This document shows positions 16,740 to 25,416 of a stretch of DNA of 64,000 nucleotides, piece by piece (position 1 is the first letter of the stretch; every line of letters starts with the position of its first letter). The DNA is from Polaribacter sp. ALD11. GTDB taxonomy: Bacteria; Bacteroidota; Bacteroidia; Flavobacteriales; Flavobacteriaceae. The stretch lies in NCBI RefSeq assembly GCF_002831685.1, contig NZ_CP025119.1, forward strand, positions 407,001 through 471,000. Direction: 5' to 3'. The notes under the pieces are model-generated. The model searched no databases. It saw only the letters and a list, made by a program, of their open reading frames with translations, and had not been told where the DNA came from. The translations under genes were made by a program, and so were the position numbers.

Positions 16740-17861
16740 ATGGCTTCATTTTCAGAGTTAGGAATAAAATCCTCATATATAAAATCGATTAAAGAATTAG
16801 GTATTTCTGAACCTTCAGAAATTCAAGAAAAAGGAATTCCTATTTTATTAAAATCTAAAACAGATTTTATTGGTTTGGCACAAACAGGTACAGGTAAAAC
16901 GGCTGCTTTTGGTTTGCCAATTTTACACCATATAGATACAACATCTAATAATATACAAGCGCTAATTTTATCGCCAACTAGAGAATTGGTACAACAGATT
17001 AAAAAGCAGTTGTTCAAATTCACCAAATATGATGAAGAAAAGATTTTTATTGAAGCTGTTTTTGGTGGAGAAAAAATAGATAGACAAATAGGAAACCTAA
17101 AAAGAACTACACATGTTGTGGTTGCAACTCCGGGTAGATTAATCGATTTAATTGAACGTGGAGATATTGATATTAGTCATGTAAACACTGTTGTTTTAGA
17201 TGAAGCTGATGAAATGTTAAGTATGGGCTTTAAACAAGATTTAAATAGAATCTTGAAGTTTACGGTTAAAAACGACAGAAACACGTGGTTATTTTCTGCA
17301 ACGATGCCAGAAGAAATTAAGAAAATTGTAAAAACTTATATGGACTCTAATGCGCCAAGGATTGAAATTAATCCAGATTCTTTGGTAAATGAAAATATTA
17401 GACACCAATTTGTAAAAACTACAATTAAAGAAAAAGCAGGTAAAATTATTTCTTTTCTAGAAAAAAGAGGAGCACAACGTGGTATTATATTTTGTAGAAC
17501 AAAAGCAGGTGCACAAAATTTAGCAGAATTATTAATTGAAGAAGGTTTTTCTACGGCTGCTTTAGAAGGAGATATGCAACAGAAAGAACGTGATAAAGTA
17601 ATGCGTGCTTTTAAAAATGAAAGTTTACAATATTTAGTTTCTACAGATGTTTCTGCTCGTGGAATTGATGTAAGAGATTTAGAATTTGTAATTCACCATC
17701 AATTGCCAGAACAATTAGATTATTACACACATAGAAGTGGTAGAACTGCTAGAGCTGGAAAAACAGGAATTTCTATAGCGTTTGTTTTACCTTATGAAAT
17801 TGAGAGAATTCACGAAATTCAGAGAGATTTAAACATCAAATTTACAGAGGTAGAAGTGTAA
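16740..17861 (+). CDS. DEAD/DEAH-box RNA helicase
   Basis: A 373-residue ATP-dependent RNA helicase core with little C-terminal extension. Motifs in order: Q motif (ISEPSEIQEKGIP), I AQTGTGKT, Ia PTRELVQQ, II DEAD, III SAT, IV IIFCRTKA, V STDVSARGID, VI HRSGRTARAG. The lack of a basic tail separates it from the longer RhlE-like paralogues that flavobacteria usually also carry. Likely roles are ribosome assembly or cold-time RNA unwinding. Its stop overlaps the start of the next gene by one base (TAATG), so translation is coupled. Confidence 0.92.
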   Translation: MASFSELGIKSSYIKSIKELGISEPSEIQEKGIPILLKSKTDFIGLAQTGTGKTAAFGLPILHHIDTTSNNIQALILSPTRELVQQIKKQLFKFTKYDEEKIFIEAVFGGEKIDRQIGNLKRTTHVVVATPGRLIDLIERGDIDISHVNTVVLDEADEMLSMGFKQDLNRILKFTVKNDRNTWLFSATMPEEIKKIVKTYMDSNAPRIEINPDSLVNENIRHQFVKTTIKEKAGKIISFLEKRGAQRGIIFCRTKAGAQNLAELLIEEGFSTAALEGDMQQKERDKVMRAFKNESLQYLVSTDVSARGIDVRDLEFVIHHQLPEQLDYYTHRSGRTARAGKTGISIAFVLPYEIERIHEIQRDLNIKFTEVEV

Positions 17862-18490
17862 TGAGTGTTATTTATGTATTAGATATTTTAGGAACTTTTG
17901 CCTTTGCTATCAGTGGTGCACTAGTTGCTTTAGATAAAAAATTCGACATTTTTGGAGTTATAATAATTGCATTTGTTACCGCTGTTGGTGGCGGAATGTT
18001 ACGTGATGTTTTAATAAACGCACACCCCATAAATTGGATTGCTGATTTAAACTACTTATATGTAATATTTACTGCCGTAATGTTTACTTTTCTTTTTAAA
18101 AGTAAAATTGCCTATTTAAGTAAAACAATGTTTTTATTTGATACTATTGGTATTAGCGTATTTACTTTACTTGGTCTAGAGAAAGCAATATCTTTTGAAT
18201 TGCACCCAATTGTTGCGTTAATTATGGGAATGATTTCTGCAGTTTTTGGAGGTGTTTTACGCGATGTTTTAACCAATAAAATTCCTTTAATTTTTGAAAA
18301 AGAAATATATGCTTCCGCTTGTTTATCTGGTGGAATTGTATATTTAATTTTAAATCATTTTAGGGTAGATGAAAATATAAACTTTATAATTTCTGCAGCT
18401 GTAGTGGTAACTATTAGAGCAGTTGCTGTGAGATTTCACTTAGAACTTCCGAAAGTGAAAAGCGATTTATTTACAATATTCAAAAAATAA
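17861..18490 (+). CDS. TRIC-family (UPF0126) cation channel protein
   Basis: A 209-residue inner-membrane protein with about seven helices in two inverted three-helix repeats. Each repeat carries the family's glycine-rich signature: VGGGMLRDVLIN in the first and FGGVLRDVLTNKIP in the second. Prokaryotic TRIC homologues form trimeric K+ or monovalent cation channels. The start ATG overlaps the helicase TAA by one base, and the MaoC gene follows after 2 bases, so the three genes form one operon. A functional link between them is not evident. Confidence 0.9.
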   Translation: MSVIYVLDILGTFAFAISGALVALDKKFDIFGVIIIAFVTAVGGGMLRDVLINAHPINWIADLNYLYVIFTAVMFTFLFKSKIAYLSKTMFLFDTIGISVFTLLGLEKAISFELHPIVALIMGMISAVFGGVLRDVLTNKIPLIFEKEIYASACLSGGIVYLILNHFRVDENINFIISAAVVVTIRAVAVRFHLELPKVKSDLFTIFKK

Positions 18491-18492
18491 AG

Positions 18493-18951
18493 ATGTTGGT
18501 TTTTAATACAATTTCAGATTTTAAAAAGATGGTTGGTAAAGATTTACCAACAGGAAATTGGTACACCGTTACACAAGAAATGATTACCGATTTTGCCAAC
18601 GCTACTTTAGATAAACAATGGATTCATGTTGATGAAGCAAGAGCGGAAAAGGAATCTCCTTTCAAATCTACTATTGCACACGGCTTTATGTCAGTTTCTA
18701 TGATTTCTAAATTATTAGAAGACGTCTTTACCATTAAAAGCTTAAAAATGGGGCTAAATTATGGTTTGAACAAAGTCCGTTTTCCAAATCCAGTTCCTGT
18801 AAATAGTCAGTTAAGAATATTAACTAAAGTTATTGCAATTGAGTCGTTATCAAATAACGGAGTGAAAGCAACCTTTTTTTGTACCATAGAAATTAAAGGG
18901 CAAGATAAACCTGCTTGTGTTGCTGAATTTTTAGCAGCTTTCTACGAGTAA
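18493..18951 (+). CDS. MaoC-like enoyl-CoA hydratase
   Basis: A 152-residue hotdog-fold hydratase, probably (R)-specific 2-enoyl-CoA hydratase. The hydratase-2 motif is present: D40-x4-H45 in ATLDKQWIHVDE, followed by the substrate loop STIAHGFMSVSMIS. NYGLNKVRFPNPVPVNSQLR forms the central strands. Proteins of this form often serve fatty-acid oxidation or synthesis side reactions. It is the last gene of the helicase-TRIC-MaoC unit. Confidence 0.9.
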   Translation: MLVFNTISDFKKMVGKDLPTGNWYTVTQEMITDFANATLDKQWIHVDEARAEKESPFKSTIAHGFMSVSMISKLLEDVFTIKSLKMGLNYGLNKVRFPNPVPVNSQLRILTKVIAIESLSNNGVKATFFCTIEIKGQDKPACVAEFLAAFYE

Positions 18952-18983
18952 AAAGCTAATTAATAGATGCTGTTAATTTAGTA

Positions 18984-19418
18984 CTATTTTAAAATTCCGT
19001 CTGGAATACATTTCTTTGCATACCAATACAGAAAAAGAGAAAATAACGGAATTATAACCAACATTGCATATTCAAAATAGCCATACAATTCTTTTGCAGG
19101 ATTTATTAACAGGTTGTAAATTGTTTGGATAGCTACTGCAATTAAACCTATAAGTAGAAGTGTTTTCGCTACTTTTTTTCTTAGCAACAATAAAATACAT
19201 CCTAGGAGAGAAGAAAATACGGCAATAGCAAAAGCTGCTGTAACCCAAGAAGGTAAGTTAAATATAATTTCTAATTGTTCTTGAGAGTACATGGCTTTAA
19301 AACGCGCTGTTTTATACGTCTGGTTTAAATAACCATCTACACCTATTGCATTCCAAATTACTCCAATAATTCCAATAATCCAAAAAGCAATACTAGGTTT
19401 GTTTGTATCTGTCGTCAT
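18984..19418 (-). CDS. Small four-helix membrane protein of unknown function
   Basis: 144 residues with four hydrophobic helices (about 9-30, 58-80, 87-108, 116-138) and a conserved-looking GVDGYLNQTYKT...MYSQEQLE loop after helix 1. I choose the ATG at 19418 (MTTDTNKPSIAFWIIG) because the 13 upstream in-frame residues look like leader sequence. I recognise the type from other flavobacterial genomes, where it is left hypothetical. It lies directly downstream of the tolC-like gene with no gap to speak of, but on the other side of that gene's start, so it is probably its own transcript. Confidence 0.6.
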   Translation of the reverse strand: MTTDTNKPSIAFWIIGIIGVIWNAIGVDGYLNQTYKTARFKAMYSQEQLEIIFNLPSWVTAAFAIAVFSSLLGCILLLLRKKVAKTLLLIGLIAVAIQTIYNLLINPAKELYGYFEYAMLVIIPLFSLFLYWYAKKCIPDGILK

Positions 19419-19462
19419 GATAATAGTAGGATTGTTTTGTATAAATATACGAAACAAATAAT

Positions 19463-20863
19463 TTATTCAGAAAAAGGAATAACAGCCTCTTTAAACAAAC
19501 TTGCTTTTGCTCTAAAGAAAGCGTTTTCTAAATTAATTGCTTTCAATTTAGAATCGATGTATTTCTCTTCTCTATAATTCACTAAAAATAAAGAACTTTC
19601 CCCTAGGAAAAATTTACGTTCTTCAGCTTTTAATAAGACATCATAATCTCTTACTATTTTAAAAGTGAAATCATTTTGTAAAATATAAGAAGCTAGTTCT
19701 TGCTGTATGGCGTCTATTTTATTTCTGATGACCACTTTTGTTGCGTTATTTTCTAACTTTTTATCTTGTAACTTTATTTTTGCCAACTTTAAATCTCCTC
19801 TCTCTTTTCTTATAAATAAAGGCATGCTAAAGTTAATTCCTGCCTTATAATTGTTGTTGTTAAAAGAATTTATTTGATCTCCTTTTGAAGAAATAAAATT
19901 ATACTGAACATCAATTTTTGGTAATAAGTTATTCACTTTTAGACGTTTTTCTTCATCTAAACTTTTAATTTTAAAACTTAAAGATTTTATTTTTGGGTGA
20001 TTTTCAATGTCAAAATTTTCAGTATTGAAAAGTGCAATATTAAATGTTCTGTCAATATTATTAACCGTTTCTATATCTGGAATGATGTTTTCTTTTAATT
20101 CGATAGGAGTATTTTCATTCAACCATAAAAAATTGGACAACTCTAAGGATGATTTCACCAATTTAATTCTAGCTTTTTCTAAATTTAACTTTCGGGTGTT
20201 TAAAGTAATTCCTGCTTCAAGTGTATCTATTGCAGGTTTTTCACCTTCTTGAAAAGCTCTTTTCGTTCCATTAAAACGGACTTTAGCATTGTTTAAAAAG
20301 GACTCATAAACTAGTTTTTCTTTATATGTTTTCAACCAGTTAAAGTAAGTGAAAGAAGCATCGTATAAAATTGTATTCACTAATATTTGTTGATCTTCTT
20401 TTGCCTGATTAAAAAAGAACTTTGCTTGTTTTAAAGATGCCATTCTTTGGTTATTTAAGAATCCTTTTGCTAAAGAAACAGAAACACCAGCACTATATAA
20501 ACCGTCTAAAGGAACTTTATTTTCAGGGTTTAAGTAAATACCATCATTTTGTTCAAAATTTGCTTTGAACTGGACACCATACCAGGTAGGTATTTTAAAA
20601 GCACCGTTTAATTTATTGTAATATTCTTTTTCTTTAAATAGTTTTTTTTCAAAATCTATTTCAATTTTAGGATCAAAAGCACCTCTTGCTTTTAATAGTT
20701 TTGCTTCACTATTATTAATTACAAGATTTGCCTGTTTTACAATAGGATGGTAATTTTTTACGTATCCTAAAAATTCAGATAAAGTTAAAATATCGCCAAC
20801 TTTATCTTGTGCATTTTGCTGCCAAAAAATCAATACAAAGAATATAAATAGCTGTTTTTTCAT
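19463..20863 (-). CDS. TolC-family outer-membrane channel
   Basis: A 466-residue outer-membrane efflux protein with an N-terminal signal peptide (MKKQLFIFFVLIFWQQNAQ). Two OEP repeats of long coiled helices and short strands follow; LARGAFDPKIEIDFEKK opens the first and LLPKIDVQYNFIS the second. It would provide the outer-membrane exit duct for the HlyD/ABC pair encoded immediately upstream, four bases away. It is the last gene of the tetR-ABC-hlyD-tolC operon. Confidence 0.9.
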   Translation of the reverse strand: MKKQLFIFFVLIFWQQNAQDKVGDILTLSEFLGYVKNYHPIVKQANLVINNSEAKLLKARGAFDPKIEIDFEKKLFKEKEYYNKLNGAFKIPTWYGVQFKANFEQNDGIYLNPENKVPLDGLYSAGVSVSLAKGFLNNQRMASLKQAKFFFNQAKEDQQILVNTILYDASFTYFNWLKTYKEKLVYESFLNNAKVRFNGTKRAFQEGEKPAIDTLEAGITLNTRKLNLEKARIKLVKSSLELSNFLWLNENTPIELKENIIPDIETVNNIDRTFNIALFNTENFDIENHPKIKSLSFKIKSLDEEKRLKVNNLLPKIDVQYNFISSKGDQINSFNNNNYKAGINFSMPLFIRKERGDLKLAKIKLQDKKLENNATKVVIRNKIDAIQQELASYILQNDFTFKIVRDYDVLLKAEERKFFLGESSLFLVNYREEKYIDSKLKAINLENAFFRAKASLFKEAVIPFSE

Positions 20864-20867
20864 GTGA

Positions 20868-22226
20868 CTATTTTTTAATGTCAGATTTTTCTTTTTTACT
20901 TCCTTCTGGTTGGTAATAATTCGGAGGGAAGCTGTTTAATTGCCTCCATAATTCAAACCAAATAGGAACATCTTCTAAAAGGGCAATTGTTTTTGCACCA
21001 GAACCCACTCTAATTGCTGTTGGCCACGTATTATCTGTCTCATCTGGCGCTAATAAAACCCTGTATTTTCCATTATTGCTTATAAAATTTTCGATAGCGA
21101 CAACTTTAGCGCCATACGTTCCGTAAGATGCATTAGGCCAACCAGAGAAGACAATTGCTGGCCAACCATCAAACTGAACACGTACTTTTTCGCCAATATG
21201 CAATAAAGGCAAGTCTATAGGTCTTACATAGGTTTCTACCGCTAAATCATATTTCTCTGGCATAATACCAACTAAAGACTCTCCTTCTTTAAAAGTTCCT
21301 CCAATTCCATCTTTTATAGCTTTATTTATATAACCATTTTGAGGCGAAGTAACATATAAAAGTCCGTTTCTAATTTTATAATTACTATTACTATTTTCTA
21401 ATTTAGACACTTGTGCTTTCGCATCATAACCGTTAGATTTTGCAGTATACATGTCGCTTTGTGCTTTTGAAATTTTATCAGTAAACGTTGCACCAATTCT
21501 AGTTAATTCTAATTCCGAATTTAAAATTTCATTTTTACTAGCTAAGAGTTTGTTTTCTTGTGCAATTAGTTTAGACTGGGTTTCTTGCAGTTTTAAACGT
21601 TTTTGTTCAACATCTACAACTGCTTTTAAACCTTCCTTTTGAAGTATTTCTGTTCTATCAAATTGTTTTTCTGCGATTTTTAAGTTTGTTTTAGCAGCTT
21701 CAAAATTAATGCTATCACTTTTTACCTTTAATTTAGATTGCAGCAATTTATTTTTAGATTGTACTATTTTTAAACCACGCTCTTGTTTAAGAGCTTGTAC
21801 TTGCCTTTCTAAAGCTTGCACTTTTCCTTGATATGCGCTTACGGAAGATAACTTTGCACTAATTTGATCGTTTGTTCTTTCAATTAAACGATTGTCAAAA
21901 TAATCACTTTTTACTTCAGAAATTCTAAGTATAGTATCGCCTTTTTTTACATAATCCCCTTCTTTTACAAACCATTGTTCAATTCTACCAGGTATTTGAG
22001 ACTGTATTGTTTGTGGTCGTTGATCTGGCGTTAAAGTAGTTACTAAACCTTTGCCTGTTATGTTTTGTGTCCAAGGTAAAAAGAGAAGAATAAAACCTAA
22101 AAAGGCAAAAACGAATAAGAATTTATTCAACGCTTTATAATAATTTTTATTAAAAATCTCTTTACCAGATTCAAACGTTGTTAAATCTACTTTTTTATTT
22201 AATTGATTGTTAGAAATATTTAACAT
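20868..22226 (-). CDS. HlyD-family membrane fusion protein
   Basis: A 452-residue adaptor with a single transmembrane helix near residues 33-53 (KFLFVFAFLGFILLFLPW). A lipoyl-like half (SQIPGRIEQWFVKEGDYVKKGD), a long coiled coil (about 115-275, many Lys/Gln/Glu) and the second lipoyl half (YVTSPQNGYINKAIKDGIG) follow, then a beta-barrel. This is the periplasmic link of a type I secretion-like machine. It is followed by a TolC gene after 4 bases and preceded by the ABC gene after 5. The tail is charged and Lys-rich. Confidence 0.9.
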   Translation of the reverse strand: MLNISNNQLNKKVDLTTFESGKEIFNKNYYKALNKFLFVFAFLGFILLFLPWTQNITGKGLVTTLTPDQRPQTIQSQIPGRIEQWFVKEGDYVKKGDTILRISEVKSDYFDNRLIERTNDQISAKLSSVSAYQGKVQALERQVQALKQERGLKIVQSKNKLLQSKLKVKSDSINFEAAKTNLKIAEKQFDRTEILQKEGLKAVVDVEQKRLKLQETQSKLIAQENKLLASKNEILNSELELTRIGATFTDKISKAQSDMYTAKSNGYDAKAQVSKLENSNSNYKIRNGLLYVTSPQNGYINKAIKDGIGGTFKEGESLVGIMPEKYDLAVETYVRPIDLPLLHIGEKVRVQFDGWPAIVFSGWPNASYGTYGAKVVAIENFISNNGKYRVLLAPDETDNTWPTAIRVGSGAKTIALLEDVPIWFELWRQLNSFPPNYYQPEGSKKEKSDIKK

Positions 22227-22231
22227 AATTA

Positions 22232-23896
22232 TTAATTTATAGATTTAATTTCCCCTTTTTCTAAGGTGATTATTTGGTTACATTGTGTTCTCCAACTTTT
22301 TTTACTACTTGCAACAATTAATGCCCAAGGTCTTTTAGGATCTGTTAAATAGTTAATAACTTTTAAAGTTTCCTCTAAATTAAATTGATCTAAAGGATCT
22401 TCTAAAATCATTATTTTTGGCTGTTTTATAATTGCTCTAGCTAAAATTATTTTCTTTCCAATACTGTAAGACATTTGTTTTCCTTCAGGATATAGAACTG
22501 TTTCTAAGCCATTTGGTTGTTCTTTTAGAAACTGAGTTAAGCCAACAATATCTAATGCTTCATATATAATAGCATCTTCTATCGTTTTGTTACCAAAAAC
22601 TAAGTTTTCTCTAATACTTCCTTCAAAAGGGGTTTCGTCTGAAAGGGATAAACCTAATTGAGAACGATAATGATTTAAATGTAGACTTTCTAAAGATAGA
22701 TTATTGATGTAAATGTTTCCAGAGATTGGTTCTATAATTCCAGATATTAACCGCAATAATGTAGATTTTCCGGCACCACTTTCTCCCAATATTAAAATTC
22801 TACTTTTAGATTTTAGAGTTACAGATATTTTTTTTAGTATGTGTTTTTCTCTATTTTCAACACCATAAGAAACATCTTCTAATTCTACGGTTAAGCCCTC
22901 TTTAAATAATGGTTTTTCACCTTCTTGTGCTTCCAGTTCCTTATCAACAACTTGCCCTAGTTTTTCTATAGACGTTAGCACGTCATAAAAAGACTCTAAA
23001 CCAATAATTAGTTTTTCTACAGACTGAATAATTAATAAAATTATAATCTCTGCAGCAACAAATTGTCCAATATTCATTTCTTGATTTAAAACCAAAGCAC
23101 CACCAATTAACAACAAACTCGCGGTTGCTATTACTTTAAAACCAATCATTTGGCTAAATTGTAAAATCAATATTTTAAAGTGATTTTCTCTTGCTTCTAA
23201 ATACTTACTAACTAGAATGTCATTTTTTTGAAGTGCCAAATTGGTGTTTCCTGACAGTTTAAAGCTGACAACAGTTCTTGCAACTTCCTGAATCCAATGT
23301 GCAACTTTGTATTTCATTTTAGATTCCACGAGGCTAGTTTCTAATCCTTTTTGGGCGGTAAATTTAAAAACGATGTATATTAATAAAAGTAAAAGAATTC
23401 CGAAAATGATAAAAAATGAGTGATAAAAGGATAATAAAATTAAAGCAAATACAATTTGTAATAACGCCGTTGGTACATCAATTAAAATTTTAGACAATCC
23501 TTTTTGAATATTTAATGTATCAAAAAAACGGTTTGCTAATTCTGGCGGATAGTAATTGCGTAATTCATTCATTTTAATCTTTGGAAATCTGTAACTCAAT
23601 TCAAAAGAAGCTCTCACAAAAATTCTTTGCTGTATAGTTTCTATAATTCGCAATTGCATTAATTGTAAAGCTCCAGTAAAAATAACCCCAATAGTTACAA
23701 CAATAACTAAGACAACCCAAGAAGTAGAAATTTGTGCTCCTTGAATTAAATTTATAATTGCTTGTATTCCTAGAGGCAAGGTCAAGGCTACAATACCTCC
23801 AAAAATTGCATAGTAGAATATCTGAAAGATGTCTTTTCTTTCTAATTCTAAAAGACCTACAAAACGTTGCCATGGTGTTAATTGTTTGTTTTCCAT
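22232..23896 (-). CDS. ABC exporter (fused permease-ATPase) with degenerate ATPase motifs
   Basis: A 554-residue half-transporter with six helices in the first 310 residues and a nucleotide-binding domain after about 335; there is no N-terminal C39 peptidase domain. Walker A GESGAGKST (371-379) is intact. The other catalytic elements are not: the Q-loop reads LSLSDETPF with no Gln, the signature is YSIGK in place of LSGGQ (477-481), the Walker B end is ILED with Asp where the catalytic Glu should be, and the H-loop is VASSK with no His. Other features are of the type I secretion group. ATP binding seems possible; hydrolysis is doubtful. It lies between tetR and hlyD in the operon. Confidence 0.88.
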   Translation of the reverse strand: MENKQLTPWQRFVGLLELERKDIFQIFYYAIFGGIVALTLPLGIQAIINLIQGAQISTSWVVLVIVVTIGVIFTGALQLMQLRIIETIQQRIFVRASFELSYRFPKIKMNELRNYYPPELANRFFDTLNIQKGLSKILIDVPTALLQIVFALILLSFYHSFFIIFGILLLLLIYIVFKFTAQKGLETSLVESKMKYKVAHWIQEVARTVVSFKLSGNTNLALQKNDILVSKYLEARENHFKILILQFSQMIGFKVIATASLLLIGGALVLNQEMNIGQFVAAEIIILLIIQSVEKLIIGLESFYDVLTSIEKLGQVVDKELEAQEGEKPLFKEGLTVELEDVSYGVENREKHILKKISVTLKSKSRILILGESGAGKSTLLRLISGIIEPISGNIYINNLSLESLHLNHYRSQLGLSLSDETPFEGSIRENLVFGNKTIEDAIIYEALDIVGLTQFLKEQPNGLETVLYPEGKQMSYSIGKKIILARAIIKQPKIMILEDPLDQFNLEETLKVINYLTDPKRPWALIVASSKKSWRTQCNQIITLEKGEIKSIN

Positions 23897-23898
23897 AA

Positions 23899-24570
23899 TT
23901 ATTTTAAAGTATTTTCAACAATTTGTATAAAGAAGTTTGTTGGTGTTTTTCCATTTTTGCAATTAGTAATAGAAGGGAAGTGTTCGTTTAAAAAATGTTG
24001 ATGTAAACCACCTTCTAAAATAGTACTAGCCAAACTTAAAGCAAACTCGTATTTTGGTTTAATTGCTAAAATCATTTCCTCTAACCTTGTTATTAATCGT
24101 TTATAAATTTCAAAATAACCATCTTTATTTTCATTGTCAACCTCTTTCGTTAAGAAAGATTTAGAGCTTTCATTTACAATTATTTTGTAGAGAATAGCTT
24201 CATTAACATGTGAAAAATTACTGTCTATTACTACCGTTTTTGTAAGAATAGAAATTGCTTTTTCTAATTTAGATTTTGGATCTGAAATGCTGAAAGTTTC
24301 AATAACTAATTGATATTCTAGCCAAGCCCAATACCATGAAGATAAGTATAAAAGGAGTTTGTGTTTGCTTTCAAAATATCTATAAATAGAACTTTCATTA
24401 GAGGCAATTTTAATTCCTAATTTCTTGAAAGTGAAATTATCAAAGCCTATTTCATCTATTAATAAAATACTATTTTCTATAATTCGCTTCCCTAAATCGG
24501 ATGTTTCTGGATCTTTTATAAAAATCTTTTGTGGTACAGCAATCTTTAATACAGATAATAAACTCTTCAT
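23899..24570 (-). CDS. TetR/AcrR family transcriptional regulator
   Basis: A 223-residue regulator with an N-terminal helix-turn-helix (about 27-75). The segment IIENSILLIDEIGFDNFTFKK leads into the recognition part SNESSIYRYFESKHKLL, which carries the family's Y-R-Y-F-x-S-K. The rest is a helical ligand-binding domain with no identified effector. It starts the operon with the ABC, HlyD and TolC genes, only 2 bases before the ABC gene, and so probably autoregulates it. A palindrome just upstream (24598-24615) is a candidate operator. Confidence 0.88.
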   Translation of the reverse strand: MKSLLSVLKIAVPQKIFIKDPETSDLGKRIIENSILLIDEIGFDNFTFKKLGIKIASNESSIYRYFESKHKLLLYLSSWYWAWLEYQLVIETFSISDPKSKLEKAISILTKTVVIDSNFSHVNEAILYKIIVNESSKSFLTKEVDNENKDGYFEIYKRLITRLEEMILAIKPKYEFALSLASTILEGGLHQHFLNEHFPSITNCKNGKTPTNFFIQIVENTLK

Positions 24571-24591
24571 AACTCACTTTTTATAGGATTG

Positions 24592-24617
24592 CAAATATAA
24601 TAGTAATGCTATTACAA
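24592..24617 (-). promoter_or_regulatory. Promoter and candidate TetR operator for the export operon
   Basis: On the minus strand, TATATTTG (24592-24599) lies 22 bases upstream of the tetR ATG; TTG at 24615-24617 lies 15 bases further, a bit short. Between the two boxes is a palindrome, GTAATGCTATTAC, at 24603-24615, with flanking TAATAG...CTATTA arms (24598-24614). A repressor bound there would cover the promoter, so it is a plausible autoregulatory site. Confidence 0.5.
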
Positions 24618-24696
24618 AAGAATGTTTTGCTAATAAAATATTTATTTTTCGATATATAGATCATTATCAGTACAAATAATTGTTTATAAAATAGTA

Positions 24697-24704
24697 TCTT
24701 TGCA
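24697..24704 (+). promoter_or_regulatory. -7 box of cold-shock-domain gene promoter
   Basis: TATCTTTG, a perfect TAnnTTTG box about 116 bases before the ATG at 24821. The resulting leader would be about 110 bases, a length often seen for cold-shock genes. No well-placed TTG is seen. Confidence 0.45.
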
Positions 24705-24820
24705 TACTAAGACAGAATACACTTCGATTATTCCACAAGTTAGCTTTAATTTGATTTTGAATTTATTTGTTTAGTATTTTATCTTTTCAGAAATAATAAT
24801 TTAAAACTAGTAGTATTTTA

Positions 24821-25273
24821 ATGGCAAAATCGCAGCAAACATTTAGTAAGAGTGAAAAAGAAAAGAAACGTTTAAAGAAACGTCAAGACAAGCAAAAGAA
24901 AATGGACGCAAGAAAAGCGGACAAAGATGAAAATGGGTCAACAGGAATCCAATTTGCTTATGTAGATCATAATGGGAATTTAACAGATACTCCACCAGAT
25001 CCAGAATTAAAAGTAGAATACGAATTAGAAGATATTCAGATTTCTGTAACTAAAAAAGAAGATCTACCAGAAGAAGATCCTGTTAGAAAAGGTAAAGTTT
25101 CCTTTTTTGACTCTTCTAAAGGTTTTGGTTTTATTATAGATATGGAGAATAACGAAAAATATTTTACGCACGTTAGTGGTTTAATAGATGATATTGCAGA
25201 AAACGATAAAGTCTCTTTTGAATTAGAAAGAGGAATGCGTGGTATGAATGCGGTAAAAGTTACTAAGATTTAA
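24821..25273 (+). CDS. Cold-shock-domain RNA-binding protein with basic N-terminal extension
   Basis: 150 residues in two parts. Residues 1-85 are highly charged: a Lys/Arg-rich start (KSEKEKKRLKKRQDKQKK), then an acidic linker. Residues about 88-150 form a cold-shock domain (RKGKVSFFDSSKGFGFI, with RNP1 in KGFGFI and RNP2 in KYFTHVSGL). Single-stranded nucleic acid binding is the expected role. The extension roughly doubles the usual 65-70 residue length and probably adds non-specific RNA contacts. The gene is flanked by its own terminator. Confidence 0.9.
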   Translation: MAKSQQTFSKSEKEKKRLKKRQDKQKKMDARKADKDENGSTGIQFAYVDHNGNLTDTPPDPELKVEYELEDIQISVTKKEDLPEEDPVRKGKVSFFDSSKGFGFIIDMENNEKYFTHVSGLIDDIAENDKVSFELERGMRGMNAVKVTKI

Positions 25274-25285
25274 TTCTTTTTAAAA

Positions 25286-25331
25286 CATAAAAAAAGCCTT
25301 CTCATTTTATTGAAAAGGCTTTTTTTATGCT
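25286..25331. terminator. Intrinsic terminator after cold-shock-domain gene
   Basis: A 15-bp stem, 25286-25300 with 25315-25329, which includes GCCTT/AAGGC and A/T runs. It terminates the 24821 gene. Confidence 0.88.
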
Positions 25332-25332
25332 T

Positions 25333-25391
25333 AATTTTCAGGCATAAAAAAACCTTTCAATTTTTTTAAAATGAAAGGCTTCTTTTTTTTA
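25333..25391 (-). terminator. Intrinsic terminator after aroB
   Basis: Read on the minus strand, a CCTTTCA/TGAAAGG stem (25353-25359 with 25372-25378), followed by T-rich sequence, lies 26 bases past the aroB stop. Confidence 0.75.
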
Positions 25392-25416
25392 AATTACATT
25401 TTGTTTATAAGAAAGA

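Noticed and set aside
16740..17861. DEAD-box helicase as a truncated gene
   Set aside because: All motifs are present and the stop is followed by a coupled gene; short tails occur in this family.
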